Notes under the pieces: generated by a model
The model's input: the letters and a program-made list of their open reading frames with translations, nothing else
Database searches by the model: none
Told to the model about the DNA's origin: nothing
In this document: piece after piece, positions 22,706-29,958 of the stretch
Layout: each line of letters begins with the position of its first letter
How positions within the stretch are numbered: the first letter of the stretch is position 1
Program-made: the position numbers and the translations under genes
NCBI GenBank assembly: GCA_017552985.1
Contig: JAFZNO010000095.1
Coordinates: 1 to 39,686 of the forward strand
Length of the DNA stretch: 39,686 nt
DNA from: Lachnospiraceae bacterium
Lineage (GTDB): Bacteria > Bacillota > Clostridia > Lachnospirales > Lachnospiraceae
Direction: 5' to 3'

Positions 22706-24907
22706 CTACCCCTCCATGCCGTCGCCCAGAGACTGCTGCCTTACAAGCTCCGCGTATTTTCCGTTCATGGCGATCAGTTCCTTGTGCGTTCCCTCTTCGA
22801 TGATCCTGCCCTTTTGCATGACAAAGATTTTGTCACAATTCTTGATCGTGCTAAGCCGGTGCGCGATAAAGATTGTCGTCACGTCCTTTGCGTATTCGTG
22901 AATCGTCACGTCCAGCGCCCTTTCCGTAATGGAATCGAGATTGCTGGTCGCCTCGTCAAGGATCAGAACGTCCGGCTTTTTCAGCATTGCCCTTGCAATT
23001 GCCAGTCGCTGTCTCTGACCACCGGATAAGTTGGCTCCGTTCTCTTCCAGAAAAGTTTCATATCGAAGCGGGAGCTCGTTGATGAAATCATGGGCTTGCG
23101 CCATCTTGGTCGCTTCCACGACTTCATCCATCGTCACGTCATCCATGCCCAGGGTCAGATTTTCATAGATGGTCCCGCTGAACAAGAAGGTTTCCTGCGG
23201 GATGTAAGCAATTCTTTCACGCAGCGCCTCGATCTGGATGTCTTCAATGCTCCGGTCGCCAATCAGGATCTCGCCTTTTTCCGGCGCATACATGTGCAAA
23301 AGCAGCTTGGAAAGCGTCGTCTTGCCGGAACCGCTTTCTCCCACAAACGCAACGTTGCTTCCCCTGGGAATGTCCAGGGTAATGTTTTCCAACACAAGCC
23401 GTCTGGTACCATATCGGAAATCCAGATCGCGGATCTTTATGTCTCCCTTGAGGGTTTCCGGCACGGCCTTATGCAATTCTCTCTCTGTCTTTTCTGCCTC
23501 CAGGTCAAGGATCTCGCCCAATCTGTCCGCTGCCACCACGGCAGTCTGCATTTGCGGCTGTAAATCGATCAGGTTCTTGATGGGATCCAAAAAGTATACC
23601 AGCAACGCATTGAACGTGATCAGGCCGCCGGCCGTCATTTCGCCGTTGATGACGCTGACCGCGCCAATCCAAAGAATGACCACGCCGCCGATCAGCTCCA
23701 CGGTCGTTTTTAATCCTTCCTGGACGTTGCCTACCCAAGAAAGCTTGAAAATGCTTTTCAATAGCCTTACAAATTTGATTTCCGTGTTATGCTTTGTCCT
23801 GCGCTCCGCATTATAAGCCTTCACCGTCTGAATGCCGTTTAAAGATTCCACCATGTAAGACGTCAGCTGCGCGTTATCCTCCATCACATGTTCATTCAGT
23901 TTACGGTACCAGTCCTTAAAGACCAAAACGATAACGGCGTAGAGCACCACCATGACCACCGAAACAAAGAAAAGCTTTACGTTTTGCGTGCATAAAATGA
24001 CGGCGCCGGCCACCACCATCAGGGTGTCGATCATGATCGTCAGGGTCGCTCCCGAAATGGCATCCCGGACCTTTCCTGCATCCGTAAAACGGGAAATGAT
24101 CTCGCCCACTTTTCTTGTTCCAAAGAAATTCATGGGCAGATCCATGACGTGACGGTAATAGCCAAGGAGCAGGGAAATATCGAGCTTTTGGCTCAGGTAC
24201 AACATCATGTGCGCCCTGATCATGCCGAGTGCAACCTTAAAAAGACTCAGCAGGATCATGCCGATGGAAAGCGCCGTCAGCGTTTTCATCAAACCGCAGG
24301 GCAGAACTTTATCGATCAGCGCTTTGAAATAAAAAGCGCCCAACATTCCAAAAAGCGTATAAATCAAAGACGCCAGGAATATATGAAGAAAAAGATTCCT
24401 TTGAGGCAGCAGAAGATGGAAAAACCGGCTGAATAGCCCCTTGGTCTCCACTCCCTTTTTGAACGTCTCATTTTTTGTTAAAAGAATCAGCACGCCGCTC
24501 CACGCATACTCCGGCGGCCTGTCTTCCGTACCAGTCTCTCCAAAGAATTCCTCTGGTTTTAGTTTTACGATTCCCTTGCCGGGGTCGGCGATCACGATCT
24601 CTTTTTTGGTGATCTTATGCACCACGACGTAGTGCATAAGATTCCCGTTCACGATCATATGTGCAATGCAGGGGAGTGGAAAATCCGAATAAAAATCCTC
24701 TTTTTCGCCCTGTACGCCTTTTGCGGTAAAGCCAAGGCTTTCCGCTGCCTTAACCATGCCATACGCATTGGTTCCCTGCGTATCCGTTCCGGCAACCTCG
24801 CGGATTTTCGTGATTCCAATCTTATATCCATTCTGTTTACAGATCGTTGCCAGACATGCCGCACCGCAGTCCGTTACGTCATGCTGCTTTACGCAATAAT
24901 ACCTCAT
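22706..24907 (-). CDS. C39-peptidase ABC exporter for double-glycine peptides
   Basis: 733 residues. An N-terminal C39 peptidase domain (1-130) has the catalytic Cys14 in VTDCGAAC, His92 in LMHYVVVH and Asp108 in IADPGKG; it cuts after the Gly-Gly of leader peptides. Six membrane spans (about 160-440) and an ATPase domain follow, with Walker A GESGSGKTT, signature LSGGQRQRLA and Walker B DVLILDEATS. All catalytic residues are present. ATG 24907 is chosen because GGGGTGGG is 4-8 nt upstream; a GTG at 24916 lacks one. The two GG peptides just upstream are the obvious substrates. Confidence 0.95.
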   Translation of the reverse strand: MRYYCVKQHDVTDCGAACLATICKQNGYKIGITKIREVAGTDTQGTNAYGMVKAAESLGFTAKGVQGEKEDFYSDFPLPCIAHMIVNGNLMHYVVVHKITKKEIVIADPGKGIVKLKPEEFFGETGTEDRPPEYAWSGVLILLTKNETFKKGVETKGLFSRFFHLLLPQRNLFLHIFLASLIYTLFGMLGAFYFKALIDKVLPCGLMKTLTALSIGMILLSLFKVALGMIRAHMMLYLSQKLDISLLLGYYRHVMDLPMNFFGTRKVGEIISRFTDAGKVRDAISGATLTIMIDTLMVVAGAVILCTQNVKLFFVSVVMVVLYAVIVLVFKDWYRKLNEHVMEDNAQLTSYMVESLNGIQTVKAYNAERRTKHNTEIKFVRLLKSIFKLSWVGNVQEGLKTTVELIGGVVILWIGAVSVINGEMTAGGLITFNALLVYFLDPIKNLIDLQPQMQTAVVAADRLGEILDLEAEKTERELHKAVPETLKGDIKIRDLDFRYGTRRLVLENITLDIPRGSNVAFVGESGSGKTTLSKLLLHMYAPEKGEILIGDRSIEDIQIEALRERIAYIPQETFLFSGTIYENLTLGMDDVTMDEVVEATKMAQAHDFINELPLRYETFLEENGANLSGGQRQRLAIARAMLKKPDVLILDEATSNLDSITERALDVTIHEYAKDVTTIFIAHRLSTIKNCDKIFVMQKGRIIEEGTHKELIAMNGKYAELVRQQSLGDGMEG

Positions 24908-24976
24908 GAATCCCACCCCATACCATTATTCTCTCCGGCGTTAAGCCAGGGAGCTTCGTTTGTTTCCAACCCTTTT

Positions 24977-25006
24977 ATTTTATGACAAACGATGATTGTA
25001 CGTCAA
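24977..25006 (-). promoter_or_regulatory. Promoter of the exporter-HlyD unit
   Basis: Minus strand TTGACG (25001-25006), 18-nt spacer, TAAAAT (24977-24982). It lies between the two peptide terminators and the exporter, and has no GATGAACGACGT box, unlike the three peptide promoters. Confidence 0.65.
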
Positions 25007-25013
25007 TGATGTC

Positions 25014-25050
25014 AAAACGGGCTAAGTCATGCCGAAGCATGCTCAGCCCG
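25014..25050 (-). terminator. Second terminator after peptide 1
   Basis: Minus strand CGGGCT-GAG-CATGC-TTCG-GCATG-ACTT-AGCCCG, with a UUCG-type tetraloop, followed by TTTTGAC. Backs up the stronger one at 25090-25124 and insulates the exporter. Confidence 0.65.
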
Positions 25051-25089
25051 CCTAAGTCTTCTCATATTCAGTTTTTGCTTTTAGCACCC

Positions 25090-25124
25090 AAAAAGGCGTC
25101 TCATTGCTTACGAAACAAGCGCCT
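25090..25124 (-). terminator. Terminator directly after peptide 1
   Basis: Minus strand AGGCGCTTGT...AGCAATGAGACGCCT followed by TTTTT. The outer stem is AGGCG/CGCCT with an inner CTTGT-like pairing. It begins 2 nt after the peptide 1 stop codon. Confidence 0.65.
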
Positions 25125-25126
25125 AA

Positions 25127-25279
25127 TTAATATGCCTTACCCTTGTAGTAATATCTGATGCCGCTGTTGCTGGCTACCTGAACCAGTCTGATGAGGTTCC
25201 AGTTTGCATCATAGCTGGGAACATAGTAGAAACCGCCATTAACGTTCATCATTTCGTTCTCATTCATTACGTTAAACAT
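25127..25279 (-). CDS. Double-glycine-leader peptide 1 (50 aa)
   Basis: Too short for standard ORF filters. Leader MFNVMNENEMMNVNGG (16 aa, ends in Gly-Gly), then a 34-residue mature part that starts FYYVPSYDANWN, contains LVQVASNSG and ends RYYYKGKAY. The leader differs by one residue from that of peptide 2, and VQVASxSG is shared. No Cys, so unlike peptide 2 it cannot form a disulphide. Aromatic-rich and basic at its C-terminus. GGAGGAAGAGTAAT precedes the ATG. Expected to be cut and exported by the C39 transporter; pheromone or bacteriocin activity is inferred. Confidence 0.9.
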   Translation of the reverse strand: MFNVMNENEMMNVNGGFYYVPSYDANWNLIRLVQVASNSGIRYYYKGKAY

Positions 25280-25412
25280 ATTACTCTTCCTCCTCTTAAA
25301 TAAACTTGAATTGTTTTCAATTGCCTGCGCATGACAAATTGAATATTATAAAATGGTTACGTGTCGACTAAAACCAAATTATACCAATAGGTCAATCCCT
25401 AATCTAGATTTT

Positions 25413-25482
25413 ATTATGGGTATCCACCGTTAAAAAATCAACCAGATATGGATGAACAACGTATTTTTTTGATGAACGACGT
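25413..25482 (-). promoter_or_regulatory. Box-controlled promoter of peptide 1
   Basis: Tandem boxes GATGAACAACGT (25451-25462) and GATGAACGACGT (25471-25482), 20-bp period, 9 nt upstream of minus-strand TTGATT (25436-25441), 17-nt spacer, CATAAT (25413-25418). The proximal box carries one change from consensus. The leader from start to ATG is about 127 nt, much longer than at the other two box promoters. Confidence 0.8.
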
Positions 25483-25491
25483 CACAGATCA

Positions 25492-25674
25492 TTAATGGAT
25501 CCGCTTGCCGTCAACGTACGTTCTGTCTTTCTCTCCGCTGCCGCTTGCCACTTGTACCACGGACATTCCAATATATACGAGGCGACAATTCATGGTTTTG
25601 TAATAACGCCAACAAACATAGTAGAAGCCGCCATTCACGTTCATCATTTCCTTCTCATTCATTACGTTAAACAT
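25492..25674 (-). CDS. Double-glycine-leader peptide 2 (60 aa)
   Basis: Leader MFNVMNEKEMMNVNGG ends in Gly-Gly; mature 44 residues begin FYYVCWRYYKTMNCRL (Cys21 and Cys30, a possible disulphide), continue VVQVASGSG and end DGKRIH. It is a paralogue of peptide 1 with a longer and charged C-terminal part. GGAGGGG lies before the ATG, and the promoter with boxes is 39-109 nt upstream. No terminator is visible behind it, so its transcript can run into the peptide 1 promoter region and gene. Expected export through the C39 transporter; role as pheromone or bacteriocin is inferred. Confidence 0.9.
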   Translation of the reverse strand: MFNVMNEKEMMNVNGGFYYVCWRYYKTMNCRLVYIGMSVVQVASGSGEKDRTYVDGKRIH

Positions 25675-25712
25675 GCTTTTCCCCTCCTTCTGATCTGCTG
25701 CGATCTAAATTC

Positions 25713-25783
25713 ATTATGCTTGTGCTTTGCATAAAAATACAACCATTTCTGGATGAACGACGTATTTTTTTGATGAACGACGT
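25713..25783 (-). promoter_or_regulatory. Box-controlled promoter of peptide 2
   Basis: Two identical boxes GATGAACGACGT (25752-25763 and 25772-25783, 20-bp period), 9 nt upstream of minus-strand TTGTAT (25737-25742), 18-nt spacer, CATAAT (25713-25718). This is the typical placement of an activator touching RNA polymerase. Confidence 0.85.
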
Positions 25784-25805
25784 AGCGGCACGGTTTTCTC
25801 CACGC

Positions 25806-25837
25806 AAAAAGACGGTCCCGCTAACCGGAACCGTCTT
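25806..25837 (-). terminator. Intrinsic terminator after the LytTR regulator
   Basis: Minus strand AAGACGGT.CCG-GTTAG-CGG.ACCGTCTT followed by TTTG; 11 bp with one mismatch. Confidence 0.85.
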
Positions 25838-25855
25838 CCTGATCAACCAACCATT

Positions 25856-25867
25856 GATGAACGACGT
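25856..25867. promoter_or_regulatory. Orphan single GATGAACGACGT box
   Basis: One perfect copy of the box, 7 nt after the regulator stop codon, without a partner 20 bp away and without a promoter next to it. It may be a decoy or remnant site, or a third contact for the peptide 2 promoter region 70 bp away. Confidence 0.5.
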
Positions 25868-25874
25868 ATCGGCT

Positions 25875-26594
25875 CTATTTATTTCTGTCGATCGTAATTC
25901 TTTTGATAAAGGAAAAATATGCTTCTTTTACGCTTTGATAATACTTCCTTCCAATCGGCACGGAGCTGCCATTCGTCATCTGCAGCGCCACCCCGCTCAT
26001 TTTCTCAACGTATTGAAGGTTTACCAAATAAGATTTGTGCGTCCGCAACATGGTTGTTCCCTTCATCTGCGCTTCCATGGCTTTTATGCTGTCATATCCC
26101 GTGATCTCATCTTTCTTGGAATAAACGCTGACGTAATTCCCCTGGGCCTGGATAAAAAGAATCTGATCCAGCTTCAAATAACAATCTCCGTCTACGGTTT
26201 TAAATGAGACGTCAATGTTCTCCCTGTTTTCCCGAACCACGGTCTTAAGGCAGGTTTCCACGCCGATCCTGTCAACAGGCTTCTCTAAAAAGGCCAGCGT
26301 TTTCAGGTCAATGGTTTCCCATCTCAGCTCCTTATGACTTGTCACAAAAACAATCCGCCAGATCCGTTCATTCCCGCGAACTTTTTCCATGACCTGAAGG
26401 CCATCCATCCCAGGCATTTCAATGTCGAGAAAGAGCAAATGAATCTTATCGCCCTGATAGGCAAGCACTTCTTCCCCAGACGCAAACTCTATGAATTGAC
26501 ATTCTTGATTTTGCGCATCCAAAAAAGAACCACATAGTTTTTTTACGTGGTCACGATACGCTTCTTCGTCATCGCATATGCCAATGGTGATCAT
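25875..26594 (-). CDS. AgrA-like LytTR response regulator
   Basis: 239 residues: an N-terminal receiver domain (MITIGICDDEEAYRDHV, phospho-acceptor Asp57 in LFLDIEMPGMDG, Thr/Ser at FVTSHKE, Lys105 in FLEKPV) and a C-terminal LytTR DNA-binding domain (about 130-230; ILFIQAQGNYVSVYS, MLRTHKSYLVNLQYVEKMSG, VPIGRKYYQSVKEAY). ATG 26594 is used because GGAGGGGGAA precedes it and it starts the receiver; longer frames do not. Paired with the kinase at 26938. Likely binds the tandem GATGAACGACGT boxes, as LytTR proteins bind paired direct repeats. Confidence 0.93.
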   Translation of the reverse strand: MITIGICDDEEAYRDHVKKLCGSFLDAQNQECQFIEFASGEEVLAYQGDKIHLLFLDIEMPGMDGLQVMEKVRGNERIWRIVFVTSHKELRWETIDLKTLAFLEKPVDRIGVETCLKTVVRENRENIDVSFKTVDGDCYLKLDQILFIQAQGNYVSVYSKKDEITGYDSIKAMEAQMKGTTMLRTHKSYLVNLQYVEKMSGVALQMTNGSSVPIGRKYYQSVKEAYFSFIKRITIDRNK

Positions 26595-26682
26595 TTCCCC
26601 CTCCGCGCCAATAGAATTCCTTTCTTTTATTCTACATGATAAGAGGGAAAAACAAAAGACTTTTTCAAAATTTACGCAATTT

Positions 26683-26713
26683 AAAAACACCACTTATTAT
26701 AAGTGATGTTTTT
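26683..26713. terminator. Bidirectional terminator ending the short box-controlled unit
   Basis: AAAAACAC.ACTTA-TTA-TAAGT.ATGTTTTT, near-perfect stem with A run on one side and T run on the other. On the minus strand it ends the transcript that starts near 26851, separating it from the regulator gene. Confidence 0.85.
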
Positions 26714-26751
26714 AGTAACCCTCATGATTTCTCCGGCTCATGACTTGGTGT

Positions 26752-26829
26752 TTATTTTCCTCCCCCCAGAAGAATCCACAAAAGCTCCCACCAATCGAGC
26801 TGAGCCAAAACAATGCTTCCACCAAACAT
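26752..26829 (-). CDS. Hidden 25-codon hydrophobic peptide ORF in the third box-controlled unit
   Basis: Starts MFGGSIVLAQLDWW and ends WILLGGGK; very hydrophobic and Trp-rich (three Trp), with Gly-Gly-Gly-Lys at the end. The ATG lies about 22 nt after the predicted start of the promoter at 26858-26927, with AAGGGGG and GAGG upstream; the transcript ends at the terminator 26683-26713, so the whole unit is about 170 nt. A second reading (33 codons, starts MRNDVWWKHCFG at 26846) has its ATG directly after GGGGG with no gap and is less likely. It has no GG-leader like peptides 1 and 2, so it may be a signal for the kinase, or the unit may act as RNA. Inference. Confidence 0.5.
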   Translation of the reverse strand: MFGGSIVLAQLDWWELLWILLGGGK

Positions 26830-26857
26830 CGTTCCTCATCCCCCTTTTTATAATTTT

Positions 26858-26927
26858 ATTATGGGAATGCCCCAAGAAAAAATCAATAAAATTTGGATGA
26901 ACGACGTATTTTTTTGATGAACGACGT
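26858..26927 (-). promoter_or_regulatory. Third box-controlled promoter (short peptide unit)
   Basis: Two identical boxes GATGAACGACGT (26896-26907 and 26916-26927, 20-bp period), 9 nt upstream of minus-strand TTGATT (26881-26886), 17-nt spacer, CATAAT (26858-26863). The -10 surroundings (CCCATAATAAAAT) are identical to those of the peptide 1 promoter. The distal box ends 11 bp before the kinase stop codon. Confidence 0.85.
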
Positions 26928-26937
26928 TTTTTCCTGA

Positions 26938-28227
26938 TCAAAGGATGATTTCCACGGTGAAAACGCCCTGTTCCACGCTCTTATGAAATTCACCATGAAC
27001 TTTATCAACGGTATTCTGGATATTCAGCAGTCCAAACCCATGATTCTGACAATCACTCTTTGTGGTTCCATAATGACTCTTCGGCTCTAAATTCTGCCGA
27101 CAAGAATTTGAAATGCGAATGCATATCCGATCACGGAAAGTGCCGCAAGAAATCTGGATTTTTTTCTCCCTGCCCTCCTCCACTTGTCTCGTTGCTTCAA
27201 CCGCATTACTCAAGAGATTGGAAAAGATGACGCAGAGATCAAAAACTTCCAGTTCCGTATGTCCAAGAAATCCACCGTCCCATTCCCATTGAACGCCTTC
27301 TTCCATCGCTTTCTGATGCCATTCGCTGATGATCGCATCCACGGCTCCCACGCCGGTAAACTTTTGAACCTCAAGCTTTCGCGTTTCCGCACGCATTCGC
27401 TCGACGTAGGACTTTAATTGCGGCAAGTCATTTGTTTGAATGCACTGCTCCAATGCCGTCAGATGAGCATTTACGTCATGGCGAAACCTTCGGATTTTCT
27501 GGTCACTTTCCATGATTTCCTTGATATGCGCCTCTTGCCTTTTCAGCGCCAGCTGATAGTACTCATTTTCCATCTTATATTGCATGGCATGATTTTCAAT
27601 GCTGGTTTGCCAGAAGATCAGAATGACAAAAATAAGCCCAACAATTACCCAACAAATGGACAATTGCAACGTCCAGTCGGAAAACTCCGTTTTTCCTTCC
27701 ATCACTCCCTGCGATACCGCAATGATGACAAACAGACATCCCGCGCCCACAAGGGCAATCGCGTACTGTGGAATGCCGAACCTCACCATCTCTCCTTCTG
27801 CGCGCAGTCCTTTGAAAAGGAGAAAGAATATAAAGAATAAGAACGGGAAAAAAAACTGCATCAACAGACTCCATAAATTGGAATCGATAAAAGCCTGGTA
27901 TGGGATCTTAAACACGAACGTCATAAGATAACTGCCCAAAATGTTGACCGCGCCCGGGACAAAAAAAACCATGGGAGACAGTAAAAGCGCCGTGATGCGC
28001 TTTTCTTTTACGAGAATGATGAGCGCCAAAATGGTAACGATGGTTATGCCTGGTCCCTTAAATGCGAACTCACCGGTCAAGTACATTGCCAAAACCAACA
28101 GGCAGGAACCGCCGATCACGGCAACCGATAATTTTGCGTTCCTATGAAATGGCACGCGCAAAATCCATCTGTAAACGACGTAATAGTTTAGAAATGCCAT
28201 CAGAAAACTCGCAACCCACACAATCAT
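26938..28227 (-). CDS. AgrC-like sensor histidine kinase
   Basis: 429 residues. The N-terminal half has about six membrane spans (1-210), the typical peptide-sensing domain of AgrC/ComD-type kinases. The cytoplasmic part has a coiled linker, an H box RRFRHDVNAHLTALE (His250), an N box FSNLLSNAVEA (Asn341) and a final GFGLLNI ATP-lid motif. This is the HPK10 family, which pairs with LytTR regulators. Start ATG 28227 with AGAGG 6 nt upstream. It is first in the locus and lies 343 nt from its regulator, separated by the short box-controlled unit. Confidence 0.92.
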   Translation of the reverse strand: MIVWVASFLMAFLNYYVVYRWILRVPFHRNAKLSVAVIGGSCLLVLAMYLTGEFAFKGPGITIVTILALIILVKEKRITALLLSPMVFFVPGAVNILGSYLMTFVFKIPYQAFIDSNLWSLLMQFFFPFLFFIFFLLFKGLRAEGEMVRFGIPQYAIALVGAGCLFVIIAVSQGVMEGKTEFSDWTLQLSICWVIVGLIFVILIFWQTSIENHAMQYKMENEYYQLALKRQEAHIKEIMESDQKIRRFRHDVNAHLTALEQCIQTNDLPQLKSYVERMRAETRKLEVQKFTGVGAVDAIISEWHQKAMEEGVQWEWDGGFLGHTELEVFDLCVIFSNLLSNAVEATRQVEEGREKKIQISCGTFRDRICIRISNSCRQNLEPKSHYGTTKSDCQNHGFGLLNIQNTVDKVHGEFHKSVEQGVFTVEIIL

Positions 28228-28328
28228 TTTTTGCCTCTTTCAAAAGTCCGCAACCCGATTACCCCAGATCATCTTCTTACCCAACCGCACCATTTTAAAA
28301 ATACACTAGTTTCACAAGTCTGGCAAGC

Positions 28329-28357
28329 AAAAAAGGAGCCCTGCCAGGCAGGGCTCC
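28329..28357 (-). terminator. Intrinsic terminator of the sugar operon
   Basis: Minus strand GGAGCCCTGCC-T-GGCAGGGCTCC, perfect 11-bp arms, followed by TTTTTT. Ends the xylB-DUF4867-isomerase unit. Confidence 0.95.
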
Positions 28358-28383
28358 CAAAAAAGTTTCCGTTTTCGTTTATC

Positions 28384-29868
28384 TTACGCCCAAGGATTCT
28401 CGGTGATGTAAGGAACGGACTTAGGCTGGTTGTAGTTCAGATCCTCTACGGGTACTCCGATGAACTTGAATACTTCATACAGAGCCTTTCCGAAGTGACC
28501 GAATGCAACTGCGCCGTGATGAGGATAGTTCTTCTCGATCAGCACGTGACGATAGAATCTTCCCATCTCAGGAATTGCGAATACGCCGATGGAACCGAAG
28601 GACTGGGTGCGAACGTCCAGAACCTCGCCCTGTGCGATGTATGCGCGGAGCTTGCAATCAGCGGTGGACTGCAGACGATAGAAGGTGATCTTTCCAGGAG
28701 CGATGTCTCCCTCGAGGGTTCCGTTGGTAACCTCGATAGGAAGTGCTCTTGCCATGATCTTCTGATACTTCATCTCGCAGAATGCCAGCTTCTTGGAGCA
28801 GGTATTGCCGCAGTGGAAGCCCATGAAGGTATCCTTGTGGGTGTAAGGGTACTTGCCCTCGATGGACTGCTTGTACATGTCAGCAGGTACGGAGTTGTTG
28901 ATGTCGAGCAGGGTAACGGCATCACCACTTACGCAGGTACCGATGAACTCGGACAGACATCCATAGATGTCAACCTCACAGGATACGGGGATGCCCATAC
29001 CGGTGAGACGGCTGTTTACGTAGCAAGGTACGAAACCAAACTGGGTCTGGAATGCAGGCCAGCACTTGCCAGCGATTGCAACGTACTTTCTGTAGCCTCT
29101 GTGTGCCTCAACCCAGTCAAGAAGGGTCAGCTCATACTGAGCGAGCTTCTCAAGAACCTCAGGCTTCTTGTTGCCTGCGCCAAGCTCAGCTGCCATCTCA
29201 GCAACCTTTGCAGGGATTCTGGCGTCACCGGCATGCTTGTTGAAGGACTCGAACAGATCCAGCTCGGAGTTCTCTTCGATCTCAACGCCCAGGTTGTAAA
29301 GCTGCTTAATGGGAGCGTTACAAGCAAGGAAGTTAAGAGGTCTGGGACCGAAGGAAATGATCTTCAGATCGGAAAGTCCGATGATCGCGCGAGCGATGGG
29401 AACGAACTCATTGATCATGTCAGCGCACTCCTCAGCGGTGCCAACGGGATACTCAGGGATGTAAGCCTTAACGTTGCGAAGCTTCAGGTTGTAGCTTGCG
29501 TTCAGCATGCCACAGTAAGCATCGCCACGGCCATCCTGCAGGTCTGCCTGGCTCTCCTCTGCAGCTGCAACAAAGATGGAAGGACCATCAAAGTGCTTAG
29601 CAAGCAGGGTCTCGGAGATTTCAGGACCAAAGTTTCCAAGATATACGCAAAGTGCGTTACATCCAGCTTTCTTAACGTCTTCAAGAGCCTGAACCATGTG
29701 GATCTCGCTCTCTACGATACAGATGGGGCACTCATAAATGTCAGCTGCGCCATACTTCTTGGTATACGCATCGATCAGGGCCTTTCTTCTGTTAACGGAC
29801 AGGCTCTCAGGGAAGCAGTCACGGCTAACAGCAACAATACCAATTTTTACCTGGGGTAAATTGTTCAT
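28384..29868 (-). CDS. L-fucose/L-arabinose isomerase-family protein
   Basis: 494 residues of the L-fucose isomerase family (COG2407 type), which interconvert aldoses and ketoses with Mn. Family segments include VKIGIVAVSRDCFPESLS, NALCVYLGNFGPE, DLKIISFGPRPLNFL, and candidate metal ligands in PVSCEVDIYGCLSEF (Glu/Asp), GFHCGNTCSKK and HHGAVAFGHFGKAL. No araA or xylA is present in the window; because a GH51 arabinofuranosidase and xylulokinase are close, L-arabinose or D-arabinose are candidate substrates. This is inference. AGGAGGAAACTGCAAA precedes the ATG. Last gene of the operon, 90 nt after DUF4867. Confidence 0.8.
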   Translation of the reverse strand: MNNLPQVKIGIVAVSRDCFPESLSVNRRKALIDAYTKKYGAADIYECPICIVESEIHMVQALEDVKKAGCNALCVYLGNFGPEISETLLAKHFDGPSIFVAAAEESQADLQDGRGDAYCGMLNASYNLKLRNVKAYIPEYPVGTAEECADMINEFVPIARAIIGLSDLKIISFGPRPLNFLACNAPIKQLYNLGVEIEENSELDLFESFNKHAGDARIPAKVAEMAAELGAGNKKPEVLEKLAQYELTLLDWVEAHRGYRKYVAIAGKCWPAFQTQFGFVPCYVNSRLTGMGIPVSCEVDIYGCLSEFIGTCVSGDAVTLLDINNSVPADMYKQSIEGKYPYTHKDTFMGFHCGNTCSKKLAFCEMKYQKIMARALPIEVTNGTLEGDIAPGKITFYRLQSTADCKLRAYIAQGEVLDVRTQSFGSIGVFAIPEMGRFYRHVLIEKNYPHHGAVAFGHFGKALYEVFKFIGVPVEDLNYNQPKSVPYITENPWA

Positions 29869-29958
29869 TTTGCAGTTTCCTCCTTAAACTCACTTTTGTT
29901 TGTGGTTTGTTTGTTGTTTATCTGTAACCCTGCGGGCAGGGAAACATACGATATTTGA

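Noticed and set aside
25451-26927. GATGAACGACGT copies as a CRISPR array
   Set aside because: Only two copies per site with 8-nt gaps, each next to a promoter; no spacers or cas genes.
26738-26941. 67-codon frame running from the kinase end across the box promoter
   Set aside because: It crosses the boxes and the -10, so its start lies upstream of the transcription start; the inner 25-codon frame fits the unit better.
28231-29859. 542-codon plus-strand open frame opposite the isomerase
   Set aside because: Antisense shadow caused by codon bias; the minus-strand isomerase is full length with family motifs.
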